This document shows positions 11,019 through 19,930 of a stretch of 64,000 nucleotides of DNA, in pieces. The stretch's first letter is position 1, and each line of letters opens with the position of its first letter. This stretch comes from Arthrobacter sp. MYb229 (GTDB lineage: Bacteria > Actinomycetota > Actinomycetes > Actinomycetales > Micrococcaceae). The translations under genes were made by a program, and so were the position numbers. Under the pieces are notes generated by a model. That model saw nothing but the letters and a program-made list of their open reading frames with translations, had not been told where the DNA came from and did not search any database. The stretch spans positions 744,001 to 808,000 of the forward strand of contig NZ_PCPS01000001.1 in NCBI RefSeq assembly GCF_002975405.1, in the 5' to 3' direction.

Positions 11019-12245
11019 ATGTCTTCTCACACTCTCGACGAATTACTCGCTGACGGTGTCCGCGGGCGGTACGTTTTGGTCCGAAGCGACCTGAACGTAC
11101 CGCTCGACGGGGCGACCGTAACCGATGACGGACGCGTGCGCGCGTCCCTTCCGGTCATCACCAAACTGACCGAGGCTGGCGCCAAGGTCATCGTGATGGC
11201 ACACCTGGGTCGCCCTAAGGGCCAGGTCGATTCGAAGTACTCCATCGAGCCTGCCGCTCGCCGCTTGAACGAACTTGCAGACTTCGATGTCACCGTGGCA
11301 ACGGACGTAGTAGGAGCTTCGGCTCGCGAATCCGCCGCCGCGTTGGCCGAGGGTGCGGTGCTGGTCCTCGAGAACGTGCGCTTCGACGCCCGCGAGACCT
11401 CCAAGGCCGACGCCGAGCGTGAAGAATTCGCCACGGCGCTGGCCGCACTGACCGGTGACAACGGCGCCTACGTCAACGATGCCTTCGGTGCGGTGCACCG
11501 CAAGCATGCCTCGGTATTCGACATCGCAGCCTTGCTGCCAAGCTACCAGGGCGACCTGGTGGCAACCGAGGTCAAGGTCCTCAAGACCCTGACCGAAGCG
11601 CCAAAGCGTCCCTACGTGGTCGTACTGGGCGGGTCGAAGGTTTCGGACAAGCTCGCGGTCATCGACAACCTGCTAGGCAAGGCCGATCAGCTGCTGATCG
11701 GTGGCGGCATGGCATTCACCTTCCTCAAGGCCCAGGGATACGCCATCGGCGGCTCGCTGCTTGAAGAAGACCAGATCTCGGTCTGCCAGGAATACCTGGC
11801 CCGCGCCGAAAAGCTCGGTTGCGACATCATCGTTCCATCGGACGTCGTCGTTGCCAGCAAGTTCGGGGCAGACGCCGAGCACGAGGTGCTTGCCGCCGAC
11901 AAGATCGAAGAAGCCAGCTTCGGCTCGAACGGACTCGGCCTCGATATCGGACCGAAGTCCGCCGAACTGTTCGCAAGCTACATCACGAGCGCAAACACCG
12001 TGTTCTGGAATGGCCCAATGGGCGTCTTCGAGATCCCGGCCTTCGCCGAGGGCACCCGCACGGTGGCCCAGGCATTGGCAGGTTCCGAGGCGTTTAGCGT
12101 CGTAGGCGGTGGCGACTCAGCCGCCGCGGTACGTGCCCTGGGCTTCTCGGAGGACGACTTCGGCCACATCTCCACCGGTGGCGGAGCGTCGCTCGAATAC
12201 CTTGAAGGCAAGACCCTGCCGGGTGTTGCCGCTTTGGAAGGCTAA
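11019..12245 (+). CDS. pgk: Phosphoglycerate kinase
   Basis: Glycolytic kinase transferring phosphate from 1,3-bisphosphoglycerate to ADP; 408 aa, normal length. The N-terminal substrate motif [11 protein letters not shown] is at about residues 22-32, MAHLGRPKG at about 60-68, and the C-terminal nucleotide-binding [12 protein letters not shown] near 360. It lies 16 bases after gap and four bases before the tpiA start, with the tpiA ribosome site GGAAGG inside its last codons, so pgk and tpiA are coupled. Confidence 0.98.
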   Translation: MSSHTLDELLADGVRGRYVLVRSDLNVPLDGATVTDDGRVRASLPVITKLTEAGAKVIVMAHLGRPKGQVDSKYSIEPAARRLNELADFDVTVATDVVGASARESAAALAEGAVLVLENVRFDARETSKADAEREEFATALAALTGDNGAYVNDAFGAVHRKHASVFDIAALLPSYQGDLVATEVKVLKTLTEAPKRPYVVVLGGSKVSDKLAVIDNLLGKADQLLIGGGMAFTFLKAQGYAIGGSLLEEDQISVCQEYLARAEKLGCDIIVPSDVVVASKFGADAEHEVLAADKIEEASFGSNGLGLDIGPKSAELFASYITSANTVFWNGPMGVFEIPAFAEGTRTVAQALAGSEAFSVVGGGDSAAAVRALGFSEDDFGHISTGGGASLEYLEGKTLPGVAALEG

Positions 12246-12249
12246 ATTT

Positions 12250-13065
12250 ATGACGATGTCGAATAACGGCGCCTACGTGCGCCAGCCGCTGATCGCGGGC
12301 AACTGGAAGATGAACATGGACCACGTCCAGGGCATCACCCTGGTGCAGAAGCTCGCGTGGACGCTGAAGGATGCGCAGCACGATTACGACCGTGCCGAGG
12401 TTGCGGTGTTCCCACCGTTCACCGACATCCGCGGTGTGCAGACCCTGACCCTGGGCGACAAGCTGGACGTCGTCTACGGGGCACAGGACCTGTCCGCACA
12501 GGACTCGGGAGCCTATACCGGGGAGATCTCCGGCCAGTTCCTGAATAAGCTTGGCTGCAGCTACGTGCTGGTCGGCCACTCGGAGCGCCGCGAGTACCAC
12601 AACGAGTCCAACGCCGTGATTGCCGCGAAGCTTGCCGCCGCGTACCGCCACGAGCTGACCCCGGTGCTTTGCGTCGGCGAAGGCCTTGAGGTACGCCAGG
12701 CGAACGAGCATGTTGCCTACACGCTGAACCAGCTTGCCGAGTCCCTGGAAGGCGTCACCGCCGAACAGGCCGAAACGCTGGTCATCGCCTACGAGCCGGT
12801 GTGGGCTATCGGAACCGGCGAGGTGGCGGGCCCGGCCGATGCGCAGGAGCTGTGCGCCGCGATTCGCGGAGCATTGGTCGAGCGCTTCGGCGAGGAGATT
12901 GCGCAGAAGGCGCGCCTGCTCTATGGCGGAAGCGTCAAGGCCGCAAATGCCGCGCAGATCATGCGTGAACGCGATGTTGATGGCCTGCTGGTCGGCGGTG
13001 CTAGTTTGGATGCCGAAGAGTTTGCTAATATTGTTAGGTTCGAGCACCATCTCGTCACCGACTGA
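12250..13065 (+). CDS. tpiA: Triosephosphate isomerase
   Basis: Interconverts dihydroxyacetone phosphate and glyceraldehyde 3-phosphate. With the ATG at 12250 the protein has 271 aa. Asn18 and Lys20 (AGNWKMN), the catalytic His in GHSERRE near residue 110 and catalytic Glu near 182 in [11 protein letters not shown] are all present. The start is set by GGAAGG at 12236-12241, eight bases upstream; the frame stays open further back into pgk, but those residues are not TIM-like. An ATG two codons later is an alternative. secG follows after 22 bases. Confidence 0.97.
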   Translation: MTMSNNGAYVRQPLIAGNWKMNMDHVQGITLVQKLAWTLKDAQHDYDRAEVAVFPPFTDIRGVQTLTLGDKLDVVYGAQDLSAQDSGAYTGEISGQFLNKLGCSYVLVGHSERREYHNESNAVIAAKLAAAYRHELTPVLCVGEGLEVRQANEHVAYTLNQLAESLEGVTAEQAETLVIAYEPVWAIGTGEVAGPADAQELCAAIRGALVERFGEEIAQKARLLYGGSVKAANAAQIMRERDVDGLLVGGASLDAEEFANIVRFEHHLVTD

Positions 13066-13087
13066 ATCTAATTAAGGAACCGTCGAC

Positions 13088-13339
13088 TTGGATATCATCA
13101 AGATCATTCTGCAGGTACTGCTGGGTATCACCAGTGTCCTGCTCACCCTATTGATCCTTCTCCATAAGGGTCGAGGCGGCGGTATGTCCGACATGTTCGG
13201 TGGCGGCATGACCAGCTCGATGGGTTCCTCCGGTGTTGCCGAGCGCAACCTGAACCGCATCACCATTGTTCTTGGTCTGGTCTGGGGCGCGGTCATTATC
13301 GGCCTAGCCCTGGTCATGCGCTTCAGCATCGAGTCATAG
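13088..13339 (+). CDS. secG: Preprotein translocase subunit SecG
   Basis: Small membrane subunit of the SecYEG channel, 83 aa. Two hydrophobic helices (about residues 3-20 and 56-77) flank the glycine/serine-rich loop HKGRGGGMSDMFGGG that is typical of SecG. The TTG start at 13088 is preceded by AAGGAACC. The location directly behind tpiA is conserved in actinobacteria. A strong hairpin terminator lies five bases after the stop. Confidence 0.95.
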   Translation: MDIIKIILQVLLGITSVLLTLLILLHKGRGGGMSDMFGGGMTSSMGSSGVAERNLNRITIVLGLVWGAVIIGLALVMRFSIES

Positions 13340-13344
13340 CAGAC

Positions 13345-13388
13345 AACTAGGAAAGGGGATCCACGACAGTGGGTCCCCTTTCCTAGTT
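13345..13388. terminator. Bidirectional terminator between secG and ktrA
   Basis: Long inverted repeat with arms AACTAGGAAAGGGGA(T)CC and GGGTCCCCTTTCCTAGTT around a short loop. It sits between two convergent genes, so it can end both the gap-pgk-tpiA-secG message and the potassium uptake message. Confidence 0.85.
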
Positions 13389-13411
13389 AAGCCTGGATTC
13401 GCTTTTGCCGC

Positions 13412-14107
13412 CTAGCGCAGCTGGCCGAAGCGATCGGTGTCCGCGGTGGATCCAAGCACCAGCACGCGGTCCCCTTCGACCAGCACCGTGTCCGCATCGG
13501 TATTCTGCCAAACGCCGGACGCATTGGCTTTCGCGGCGATGGTGACCCGGTACTTCTTCCGGACCCCCATCTCGCTCAACCGCATCCCATGCAGGCTAGC
13601 CGGTGCGGTCATCTTCACCAGGGCGTAGCCCGGGTCGACCTCCACGTAATCCATGATCGAGCCGCGCACCAGATGCGCTACGCGCCGGCCCATATCCTTT
13701 TCGGGGTAGACAATGTGGTGCACCCCAAGTTGTTCGAGGATCAGCCCGTGCCGGTCATCCTGAGCCTTCGCCCAAATCAATGGAATGTTCATGCTGACCA
13801 GCAGCGAGCAGCACAGGATGGAGGACTGCAGATGGCTGCCTACGGCGACCACTACGCGGTCAAAGTCGTGAATTGAAAGCTGCTCGAGCACCTCGCGGCG
13901 TGCGGCGTCCGCCCGCACCACCTGGGTCAGCTCACCGTTCAACGCCTGGACATTATCCTCGTTCAAGTCGATGCCCAGCACATGGGTGCCCGATTTCATC
14001 AATTCCATGGCGAGCGAAGCGCCAAAGCGCCCCAAGCCAATCACCGCGACCGAGTCCGCGGCGGCAATGTTCTTCGAATCTGAGCGGAAATTCAGTAGCT
14101 TACCCAA
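13412..14107 (-). CDS. ktrA: Potassium uptake regulatory subunit, TrkA/KtrA family
   Basis: Cytosolic RCK protein (231 aa) that gates a Ktr/Trk potassium channel in response to nucleotide binding. A Rossmann RCK-N domain begins with VAVIGLGRFGASLAMEL (about residues 20-36), with acidic GIDLNE after the second strand, followed by an RCK-C domain (about 140-225). The TTG start at 14107 overlaps the end of the membrane-subunit gene by eight bases, so the two are coupled. The partner gene is frameshifted (see ktrB), while this gene is intact. Confidence 0.9.
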   Translation of the reverse strand: MGKLLNFRSDSKNIAAADSVAVIGLGRFGASLAMELMKSGTHVLGIDLNEDNVQALNGELTQVVRADAARREVLEQLSIHDFDRVVVAVGSHLQSSILCCSLLVSMNIPLIWAKAQDDRHGLILEQLGVHHIVYPEKDMGRRVAHLVRGSIMDYVEVDPGYALVKMTAPASLHGMRLSEMGVRKKYRVTIAAKANASGVWQNTDADTVLVEGDRVLVLGSTADTDRFGQLR

Positions 14108-15466
14108 TTGCGGGCCTTTCTTTTGGAAGTTCGTAGAGGGCCTTGCGGTCGCGCAAGGCGAGGGCCGAGCCGAGCGAGAGCACTCCGACGCGCCCTAAGT
14201 ACATGAGCGCGATCAGAATGGTTTTGCCGCCATCGGGCAGGTCGGGGGTGATGCCGGTGGACAGGCCAACGGTGGCGAAGGCCGAGGTCGCCTCGAAGAG
14301 GCAACGATCCAGCGAATACGGCGTCAGCAGCAACAATCCCATGGTGCCCGCGAAGACCGCGGCGGTGCCCAAGAGCGTGACCGTCAGCGCTTGGCGATGA
14401 ATGGACCGCGAAAGCCGTTTGCCCAGCACATTGACGGCCGTTTCGCCGCGCAGCTCGGTGAGGATGATAAATAGCAGCACCGCCGCGGTGGTGACCTTGA
14501 TGCCACCGGCGGTGCCGGCCGGGCCGGCGCCGATGAACATGAGTACATCCATGCCGAGCCACGAGGCCGGGTGCATGGCACCGATATCGATGGAGTTGAA
14601 CCCGGCGGTACGAGTTTGCACCGAGTGGAAAAAGCCGGCAAGCACGCGTGCCGCCGGGTCCAAGGTGCCAAGGGTTTCCGGATTGTTCCACTCCATGGCG
14701 GTGATGAACACCGTACCGCCGAGCAGCAGCAGGGCGGTCATGAGCAGCACGAGCCGGGTGTTCATGCTCCATTTGAGCGTGTTGCGTCCGTAGCGGCGCA
14801 GCTGAACGAGTACCGGGAAGCCGAGTCCGCCGAGGATGATCGCGAAGCTGACCGGCAAGCTGATCCAGGGGTCGTCCACGAAACCCATGAGGCTGTCCGA
14901 ATAGAGCGCGAATCCTGCGTTGTTGAACGCGGACACCGCATGGAACACCGCGTGCCATAGGGCCGAGGGGCATCGTAGTCGTAGCCCAACCAGAAGCGCA
15001 GGGCCAGTGGCACCGCTGTGACGGCTTCGAGGGACAGGGAGAAGAGCAGAATGGTTTTCGTGGCTGTGCGGACGTCCTGTCCGCTCAGGGCCTTGCTTTC
15101 GCGCTGGGAGGACTGCCGGGTGAGCAACCCGATCTTGCCCATGAGCAGCATGCTCAGCAGGGAGGCGACAAGCATGATGCCCAACCCGCCGAGCTGGATG
15201 AGCGCCAAGATGATGATCTTGCCGAAGAGCGTGTAGTGGGTTGCGGTGTCCACCACGGTCAGGCCCGTGACGCAGACCGCCGAGGTGGCGGTGAAGAGCG
15301 CGTCGATCAGTGGGGTGAATCTTCCATCGGTGTGTGCCCACGGTGTGGCGAGCAGCAAGCCACCGATCAGGATAGCGCCCAGAAACCCCAGGGCGACGAG
15401 TTGCGCTGGCCGGGCCAGGGAATCGTGGCGAGGGCTCACTTGGAGTCCGGACTTCTTTGCGAGCAT
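14100..15466 (-). pseudogene. ktrB: Potassium uptake membrane subunit, TrkH/KtrB family, frameshifted
   Basis: Potassium channel-like subunit with four pore segments. The N-terminal half reads from ATG 15466 and includes SAVCVTGLTVVDTATHYT (first pore) up to FWLGYDYDAP; the C-terminal half continues in another frame from LWHAVFHAVSAFNNAGF (second pore) through FHSVQTRTAGFNS (third) and FATVGLSTGIT (fourth) to the stop at 14100. The switch falls at a GGGG run at 14967-14970 (CCCC on the coding strand). One added C would restore DAPSALWHAVF and a protein of about 455 aa. No other damage is seen and ktrA is intact, so this may be a recent inactivation, a homopolymer phase switch or a sequencing error. 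Confidence 0.85.
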
Positions 15467-15678
15467 GATTTCACATTGGTCGTAGTGACGCCGTGCGGAA
15501 GCGCGAGCGCGTGTAACGAATGAAATACTACGCCTGTCTTCAAGGTATTAATCCGTGATATGCATCTCATCGAATCGGGCCGCCCGGTGCGTCGACGATC
15601 GGGATTAAAGCGTTGATCCCCGAAGTCAAACCGCATAATCGGGATTTGCCTTCGAGGATCTTCGGGGAATGCGAGCGG

Positions 15679-16659
15679 CTAGTGGCTTTCGCCGACCAGC
15701 TCGACGACGCGCTGCGCGGTGCCCCACGACAGGGTGACTCCCGCGCCGCCATGGCCGTAGGCGGCGATGACCGGAATCCGGTGTCCCGCAACGCGTTCGA
15801 GGCGGATGGCATCGCGCGCCGGGCGAAGTCCCACCTTGTGCTCCAGGACCTCCAGCCCTTCGAGTTCTGGCACCAGCTCGGTGGCGCGGCGCAGAATTGC
15901 CGCCGCGGTCTCCGGCTCGACGTCGCGGTTCCAATCATTGACCGTGTCGGTGCCGCCGACAATGATGTCCTCGCGCCGGGGAATGATGTAGCTGACCCCG
16001 CCGGGGTAGTCGTCGTCGCACAGCCAGTCGGTGAGCTTTTTCGTGTTGGCCAGGCGTACCACCTGGCCGCGGATCGGGTAGACGGACTCGTCATCGCCCA
16101 ATAGCTGTCCACCGCGCAGCCCGCCGGCGATGACCGCAAGATCTGCGCTGCCATTAAGCTCGGTTAGTTCCTTGACCGTAGCGTGGATGAAAACCACCCC
16201 GAGCGCTTCGACCTCAGTGCGCAGCCACGATAGGTAGGTGGTCATGGTGATGATCGGGAGGCGCGCGTAGACTCCGGCGTGGGCACCTTCGGGCAGCTCT
16301 GCCTTCGGCGCTTCGATTGTCTTCGCAACGATTCTGGTCCAGGAGCGGTCGGCCCCGGGCAGGTGATCCACGTTTAGACCCGAACGCAGGTCCACTCCGG
16401 TTTCGGGGATGGACGCCAGTTCTTCGAACCGCGCCAGCGAGCGTGCCAGCAGCAGATCCGCGGCGGGGGAGTTCTCCGAGTGGTAGGGGAACCAGATGGC
16501 GGCGGCCACGGCGGAGACGGTCTCCCACGGTTCTTGATCCGAGATGACGGTGACGCGGTGGCCGGCGCGGACCAGCTCGTGGGCGGTGGACAGCCCGATC
16601 ACTCCGGCGCCGATCACCGTGATGCGCTGAGCCTCTGCCGGCTGTTGCTGCGCGGTCAT
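15679..16659 (-). CDS. FAD-dependent oxidoreductase, D-amino-acid oxidase family
   Basis: DAAO-type flavoprotein (326 aa) likely to oxidise D-amino acids to 2-oxo acids, ammonia and peroxide. The FAD-binding Rossmann motif VIGAGVIGLSTAHEL is at about residues 15-29, the AAAIWFPYH segment follows near 52, and the C-terminal family signature HRIPVIAAYGHGGAGVTLSW lies near 291. It is a lone gene, downstream of the pentose phosphate operon but separated by a terminator. D-aspartate and glycine/sarcosine oxidases share the fold, so the substrate is open. No signal peptide is seen. Confidence 0.88.
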   Translation of the reverse strand: MTAQQQPAEAQRITVIGAGVIGLSTAHELVRAGHRVTVISDQEPWETVSAVAAAIWFPYHSENSPAADLLLARSLARFEELASIPETGVDLRSGLNVDHLPGADRSWTRIVAKTIEAPKAELPEGAHAGVYARLPIITMTTYLSWLRTEVEALGVVFIHATVKELTELNGSADLAVIAGGLRGGQLLGDDESVYPIRGQVVRLANTKKLTDWLCDDDYPGGVSYIIPRREDIIVGGTDTVNDWNRDVEPETAAAILRRATELVPELEGLEVLEHKVGLRPARDAIRLERVAGHRIPVIAAYGHGGAGVTLSWGTAQRVVELVGESH

Positions 16660-16684
16660 GTCTAGGGTCCTTTCAAATCACCAA

Positions 16685-16721
16685 GACCGGTGCCGCCCAT
16701 TGCTTTGGGGCGGCACCGGTC
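16685..16721 (-). terminator. Terminator of the pentose phosphate operon
   Basis: Arms GACCGGTGCCGCCC and GGGCGGCACCGGTC separated by a short loop, 11 bases after the pgl stop on the minus strand. A weak T-rich tract follows in the minus direction. It insulates the DAAO gene from the operon. Confidence 0.8.
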
Positions 16722-16732
16722 TGCGGTGATGC

Positions 16733-17473
16733 TTAGAGCAGCGTCGCGGCGCTGCGGTCGATCAGCCAGCGGGTAGCCTCGGTGCCTTGCACGGCGCTTG
16801 CCGGCACCTTGGCCTCGTTGACCTCGTGCTGTGCGGCGGCCAAGGCTGGCGCCTTCTCCGCGCCGGAGACCAGCAACCAGACCTCGCGGGCCGTGTTGAT
16901 GGTGCTCATGGTCAGCGACACCCGGTGCGGTGGCGGCTTGGGGGAGTCGTGCACCGCGATCGCCCCGAGCTCGGTGGAGCGCGTGTGGTCCGGGAACAGC
17001 GAGGCCACGTGCGAATCCGGGCCCATGCCGAGCATCAGCACGTCGAAGACCGGGTTCGCCGCGCCGTCGCCGGCCTCCTCGGCGAGCAGCCGCGTGTAGG
17101 CGGCAGCCGCGTCCTCGGCGCTGGCGTAGGCGTCGCTGTCACCCATCACGTGGACGGTGCCACGGTCAAGGCCCAGCTCGTCCAGGGCGGCGAACAGCGG
17201 TTCGGCCTGCACCGCGTTGCGCTCGGTGCTGCCGGCGGCGACGAAGCGCTCATCTCCCCACCAGAAGTGCACCTGGGACCAATTCACCGAAGCCTTCGCC
17301 GGGTTCTGCGCCACGGCAACCAGCGCCGCGATGCCCAGCGTGCCGCCGGTAACCACCACATGGGCGACCCCGCGGGCGGCGATCGCATCGGCGATGGAGG
17401 TGATCAGCCGGGCTGCGACCCCGTGCGCGGTGGCGGCGGTGTCTTCATGGATGACAATCTGTCTAGCGATCAC
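16733..17473 (-). CDS. pgl: 6-phosphogluconolactonase
   Basis: Hydrolyses 6-phosphogluconolactone in the oxidative pentose phosphate pathway (246 aa). Family features: VTGGTLGIAALVAV in the phosphate-binding region near residue 42, VHFWWGDERFV near 67, and LGMGPDSHVASLFPDH near 148. The GTG start overlaps the end of opcA by 11 bases in a different frame, so it is translationally coupled and last in the tkt-tal-pgi-zwf-opcA-pgl operon. The DevB/SOL family is the one found at this position in other actinobacteria. Confidence 0.95.
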   Translation of the reverse strand: MIARQIVIHEDTAATAHGVAARLITSIADAIAARGVAHVVVTGGTLGIAALVAVAQNPAKASVNWSQVHFWWGDERFVAAGSTERNAVQAEPLFAALDELGLDRGTVHVMGDSDAYASAEDAAAAYTRLLAEEAGDGAANPVFDVLMLGMGPDSHVASLFPDHTRSTELGAIAVHDSPKPPPHRVSLTMSTINTAREVWLLVSGAEKAPALAAAQHEVNEAKVPASAVQGTEATRWLIDRSAATLL

Positions 17474-18404
17474 TGGGAATGATGCTCCTTAGGTTGGTCA
17501 GGTTCAGCCCGCGGGTGATGACCTCGCCGAAGACATCGTCCGCGTCCAGGCGGCGCATCTCCTCGGCCAGGCATTCGGCCACCGAGCGGCGCGGCAGCGA
17601 GATGCGCTGCGGCGCGCTGCCGGGCAGGTAGAGGTGGGCCACGGCTCCGGAGGGACGGGAAAGCTCCACGTCGCCATCCTCACGAGCCAGACGCACGCTG
17701 GAGAGCCCGCCGGTGGACTTATCCGCCGCGATGGTCACCGGGACGTCCAGGCGCATGGTCAGCCAGGCCGCCAGCAGCGAGGTGGACGGAGAGTTCTCCG
17801 AACCCTTCACGGTGATGCCGCTCAAGCCCTCGGTACCGATCAAATCGATAATGCTCGCCAGCTGGGCGCGCCAGAGGGTGATGCGGGTCCACGCCAGGTC
17901 GGTGTCCCCGGCGCGGTAGGTGCTCGCGCGCTGGAAGAGCGCCTCGGTAGGATCCTTGGTCTCGTTCGAGTCGGTGATCCGCCGGTGCGCCAGCTTGCCC
18001 AGCGCGGTGTTGTACGGGTCGGCCGGGACCCCGTGCGGCCACCAGGCCACGATCGGCGCGTCGGGCAGCAGCAGCGCGGAGATCAGCGCCTCGTCGGCGG
18101 CCATATCCGGGCCATGCGTGCGCATCACGATGACCTCGGAGGCGCCGGCGTCACCGCCGACGCGGATCTGCACGTCGAGCCGGTTCTCGCCCTTCTCCGA
18201 GCCGCGCACCACCACGATGATGCGGCAGGGGTGTTCGCGGCTGGCCAGGTTGGCCGCCTCGATGGCGTTCTCCGCGAACCCCTCGCGGGTGATGACCACC
18301 AGGGTCAGCACCCGGGACAGGGCCACCACCCCGTGGGTGCGGCGCGAGGAGAGCAGCTTCTTGGCCACCTTCGAGGTGGTCGTGTTGGGAAGATCGATCA
18401 TCAT
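17463..18404 (-). CDS. opcA: Glucose-6-phosphate dehydrogenase assembly protein OpcA
   Basis: OpcA is needed for full activity or assembly of Zwf in cyanobacteria and actinobacteria. About 313 aa. The start MMIDLPNTTTSKVAKKL fits the family, and the conserved blocks RVLTLVVIT and ADEALISALLLPDAPIVAWWP are present. I prefer ATG 18404 because it overlaps the zwf stop as ATGA; an upstream ATG at 18416 would add four residues. It lies between zwf and pgl with overlaps on both sides, so the three proteins are made together. Confidence 0.94.
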   Translation of the reverse strand: MMIDLPNTTTSKVAKKLLSSRRTHGVVALSRVLTLVVITREGFAENAIEAANLASREHPCRIIVVVRGSEKGENRLDVQIRVGGDAGASEVIVMRTHGPDMAADEALISALLLPDAPIVAWWPHGVPADPYNTALGKLAHRRITDSNETKDPTEALFQRASTYRAGDTDLAWTRITLWRAQLASIIDLIGTEGLSGITVKGSENSPSTSLLAAWLTMRLDVPVTIAADKSTGGLSSVRLAREDGDVELSRPSGAVAHLYLPGSAPQRISLPRRSVAECLAEEMRRLDADDVFGEVITRGLNLTNLRSIIPSDR

Positions 18405-19921
18405 GGGCGTCGCCACGTCCTTCCGTCTTTGGCCATCAGCTCATCGCCGCTGGCCGGGCCCCAGGAGCCGGGCAGGTAGGGGTCTGGCTGTTCGGGCTGT
18501 GCGGCCCAGTAATCCTCGAACGGGTCGAGGATGCGCCAGGACTGCTCGACCTCTTCATGGCGCGGGAACAACGGCGGTTCGCCGAGCAGCACGTCGAGGA
18601 TCAGGCGTTCGTAGGCCTCCGGTGAGGACTCGGTGAACGCGTTGCCGTAGCCGAAGTCCATGGTCACGTCGCGGATCTCCATCTGGGTGCCGGGCACCTT
18701 GGAGGAGAAGCGGATGGTCGCGCCCTCATCGGGCTGCACGCGGATCACGAAGGCGTTCTGCCCGAACTCGTCGTCCGCGTGGTCGGTGAACAGCAGGTTC
18801 GGTGCGCGCTTGAAGACCACCGCGATCTCGGTGACGCGGCGTCCCAGGCGCTTGCCGGCGCGCAGGTAGAAGGGCACCCCGTCCCAGCGGCGGGTGTTGA
18901 TGTTCAGCCGCACCGCCGCGTAGGTTTCGGTTTTGGACTTCGGGTTGAAGCCCTCCTCGTCGAGGAAGCCGACCACCTCTTCGCCGCCCTGCCACCCGGA
19001 GGTGTACTGGCCGCGGGCGCTGGCGGCCCCCAGGTCTTCGGGCAGCTGCACCGCGGTGAGCACCTTTTCCTTCTCGGCGCGCAGGTGATCTGCGTCGAAG
19101 GAGATGGGTTCTTCCATGGCGGTCAGCGCGAGGAGCTGCAGCAGGTGGTTCTGGATGACGTCGCGGGCCGCGCCCACCCCGTCGTAGTAGCTGGCGCGCC
19201 CGCCGATGCCGATATCCTCGGCCATGGTGATCTGCACGTGGTCCACGTACTTGTTGTTCCACAATGGCTCGAACATCTGGTTGCCGAAACGCAGCGCCAG
19301 CAGGTTCTGCACGGTTTCCTTGCCCAGATAGTGGTCGATGCGGAAGACCGCGTCCGGCGGGAAGACCGACTCGACGATCTCGTTGAGCTCGCGGGCGCTT
19401 TCCAGGTCGTGGCCGAAGGGCTTCTCGATGACCACACGCTCCCAGCCGGGATTCTCGTCCTTGGCGAGCTTGTGCTCGGAGAGCTTCTGGCAGACCACGT
19501 CGAACCAGCTCGGCGGGATGGACAGGTAGAAGGCGTGGTTGCGTCCGGTGGAGCGCGAATCGGCCAGCTCGTCCAGGGTGGCGGAGAGCTGCTGATAGGC
19601 GTTGTCGTCGTCGAAGGCCCCGGAGATGAAACGCATTCCGGAGGCCAGCTGGTCGAACACCGTCTCGTTGAACGGGGTGCGCGCGCTGGCCAGGATCCAT
19701 TCGCGGGCCTGGTTGGCGAAGTCCTCGGCGGACCAGTCGCGGCGGCCGAAGCCGACGATAGCGAAGTTCGGGGGTAGCAGGCCGCGGTTGGCCAGGTCAT
19801 AGACCGCGGGCATCAGTTTTTTGCGGGCCAGGTCGCCGGTGATTCCGAAGAACACCAGCGCGCCCGGACCGGCGATGCGGTTAAGCCGCCGGTCGCGGGC
19901 GTCGCGAAGTGGATTGCTCAT
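18401..19921 (-). CDS. zwf: Glucose-6-phosphate 1-dehydrogenase
   Basis: First enzyme of the oxidative pentose phosphate pathway, making NADPH; 506 aa. The nucleotide-binding fold starts with FFGITGDLARKKLMPAVYDL at about residues 26-45, and the active-site signature RIDHYLGKE lies near 193. Its stop overlaps opcA (ATGA); pgi lies 9 bases upstream. Normal length, no oddities. Confidence 0.98.
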   Translation of the reverse strand: MSNPLRDARDRRLNRIAGPGALVFFGITGDLARKKLMPAVYDLANRGLLPPNFAIVGFGRRDWSAEDFANQAREWILASARTPFNETVFDQLASGMRFISGAFDDDNAYQQLSATLDELADSRSTGRNHAFYLSIPPSWFDVVCQKLSEHKLAKDENPGWERVVIEKPFGHDLESARELNEIVESVFPPDAVFRIDHYLGKETVQNLLALRFGNQMFEPLWNNKYVDHVQITMAEDIGIGGRASYYDGVGAARDVIQNHLLQLLALTAMEEPISFDADHLRAEKEKVLTAVQLPEDLGAASARGQYTSGWQGGEEVVGFLDEEGFNPKSKTETYAAVRLNINTRRWDGVPFYLRAGKRLGRRVTEIAVVFKRAPNLLFTDHADDEFGQNAFVIRVQPDEGATIRFSSKVPGTQMEIRDVTMDFGYGNAFTESSPEAYERLILDVLLGEPPLFPRHEEVEQSWRILDPFEDYWAAQPEQPDPYLPGSWGPASGDELMAKDGRTWRRP

Positions 19922-19930
19922 ATTGTGTTG

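Noticed and set aside
14092-14973. 293-aa minus-strand frame in the ktrB region
   Set aside because: Arg/His-rich shadow of the channel gene in a third frame.
14100-15341. 413-aa minus-strand frame as an intact transporter gene
   Set aside because: Its first 140 or so residues are Arg/His-rich nonsense, the wrong frame of the real N-terminal half; only the part after the frameshift is genuine.
18726-19777. Long overlapping frames opposite zwf and in its other frames
   Set aside because: Shadows of zwf; the zwf frame has all catalytic motifs.
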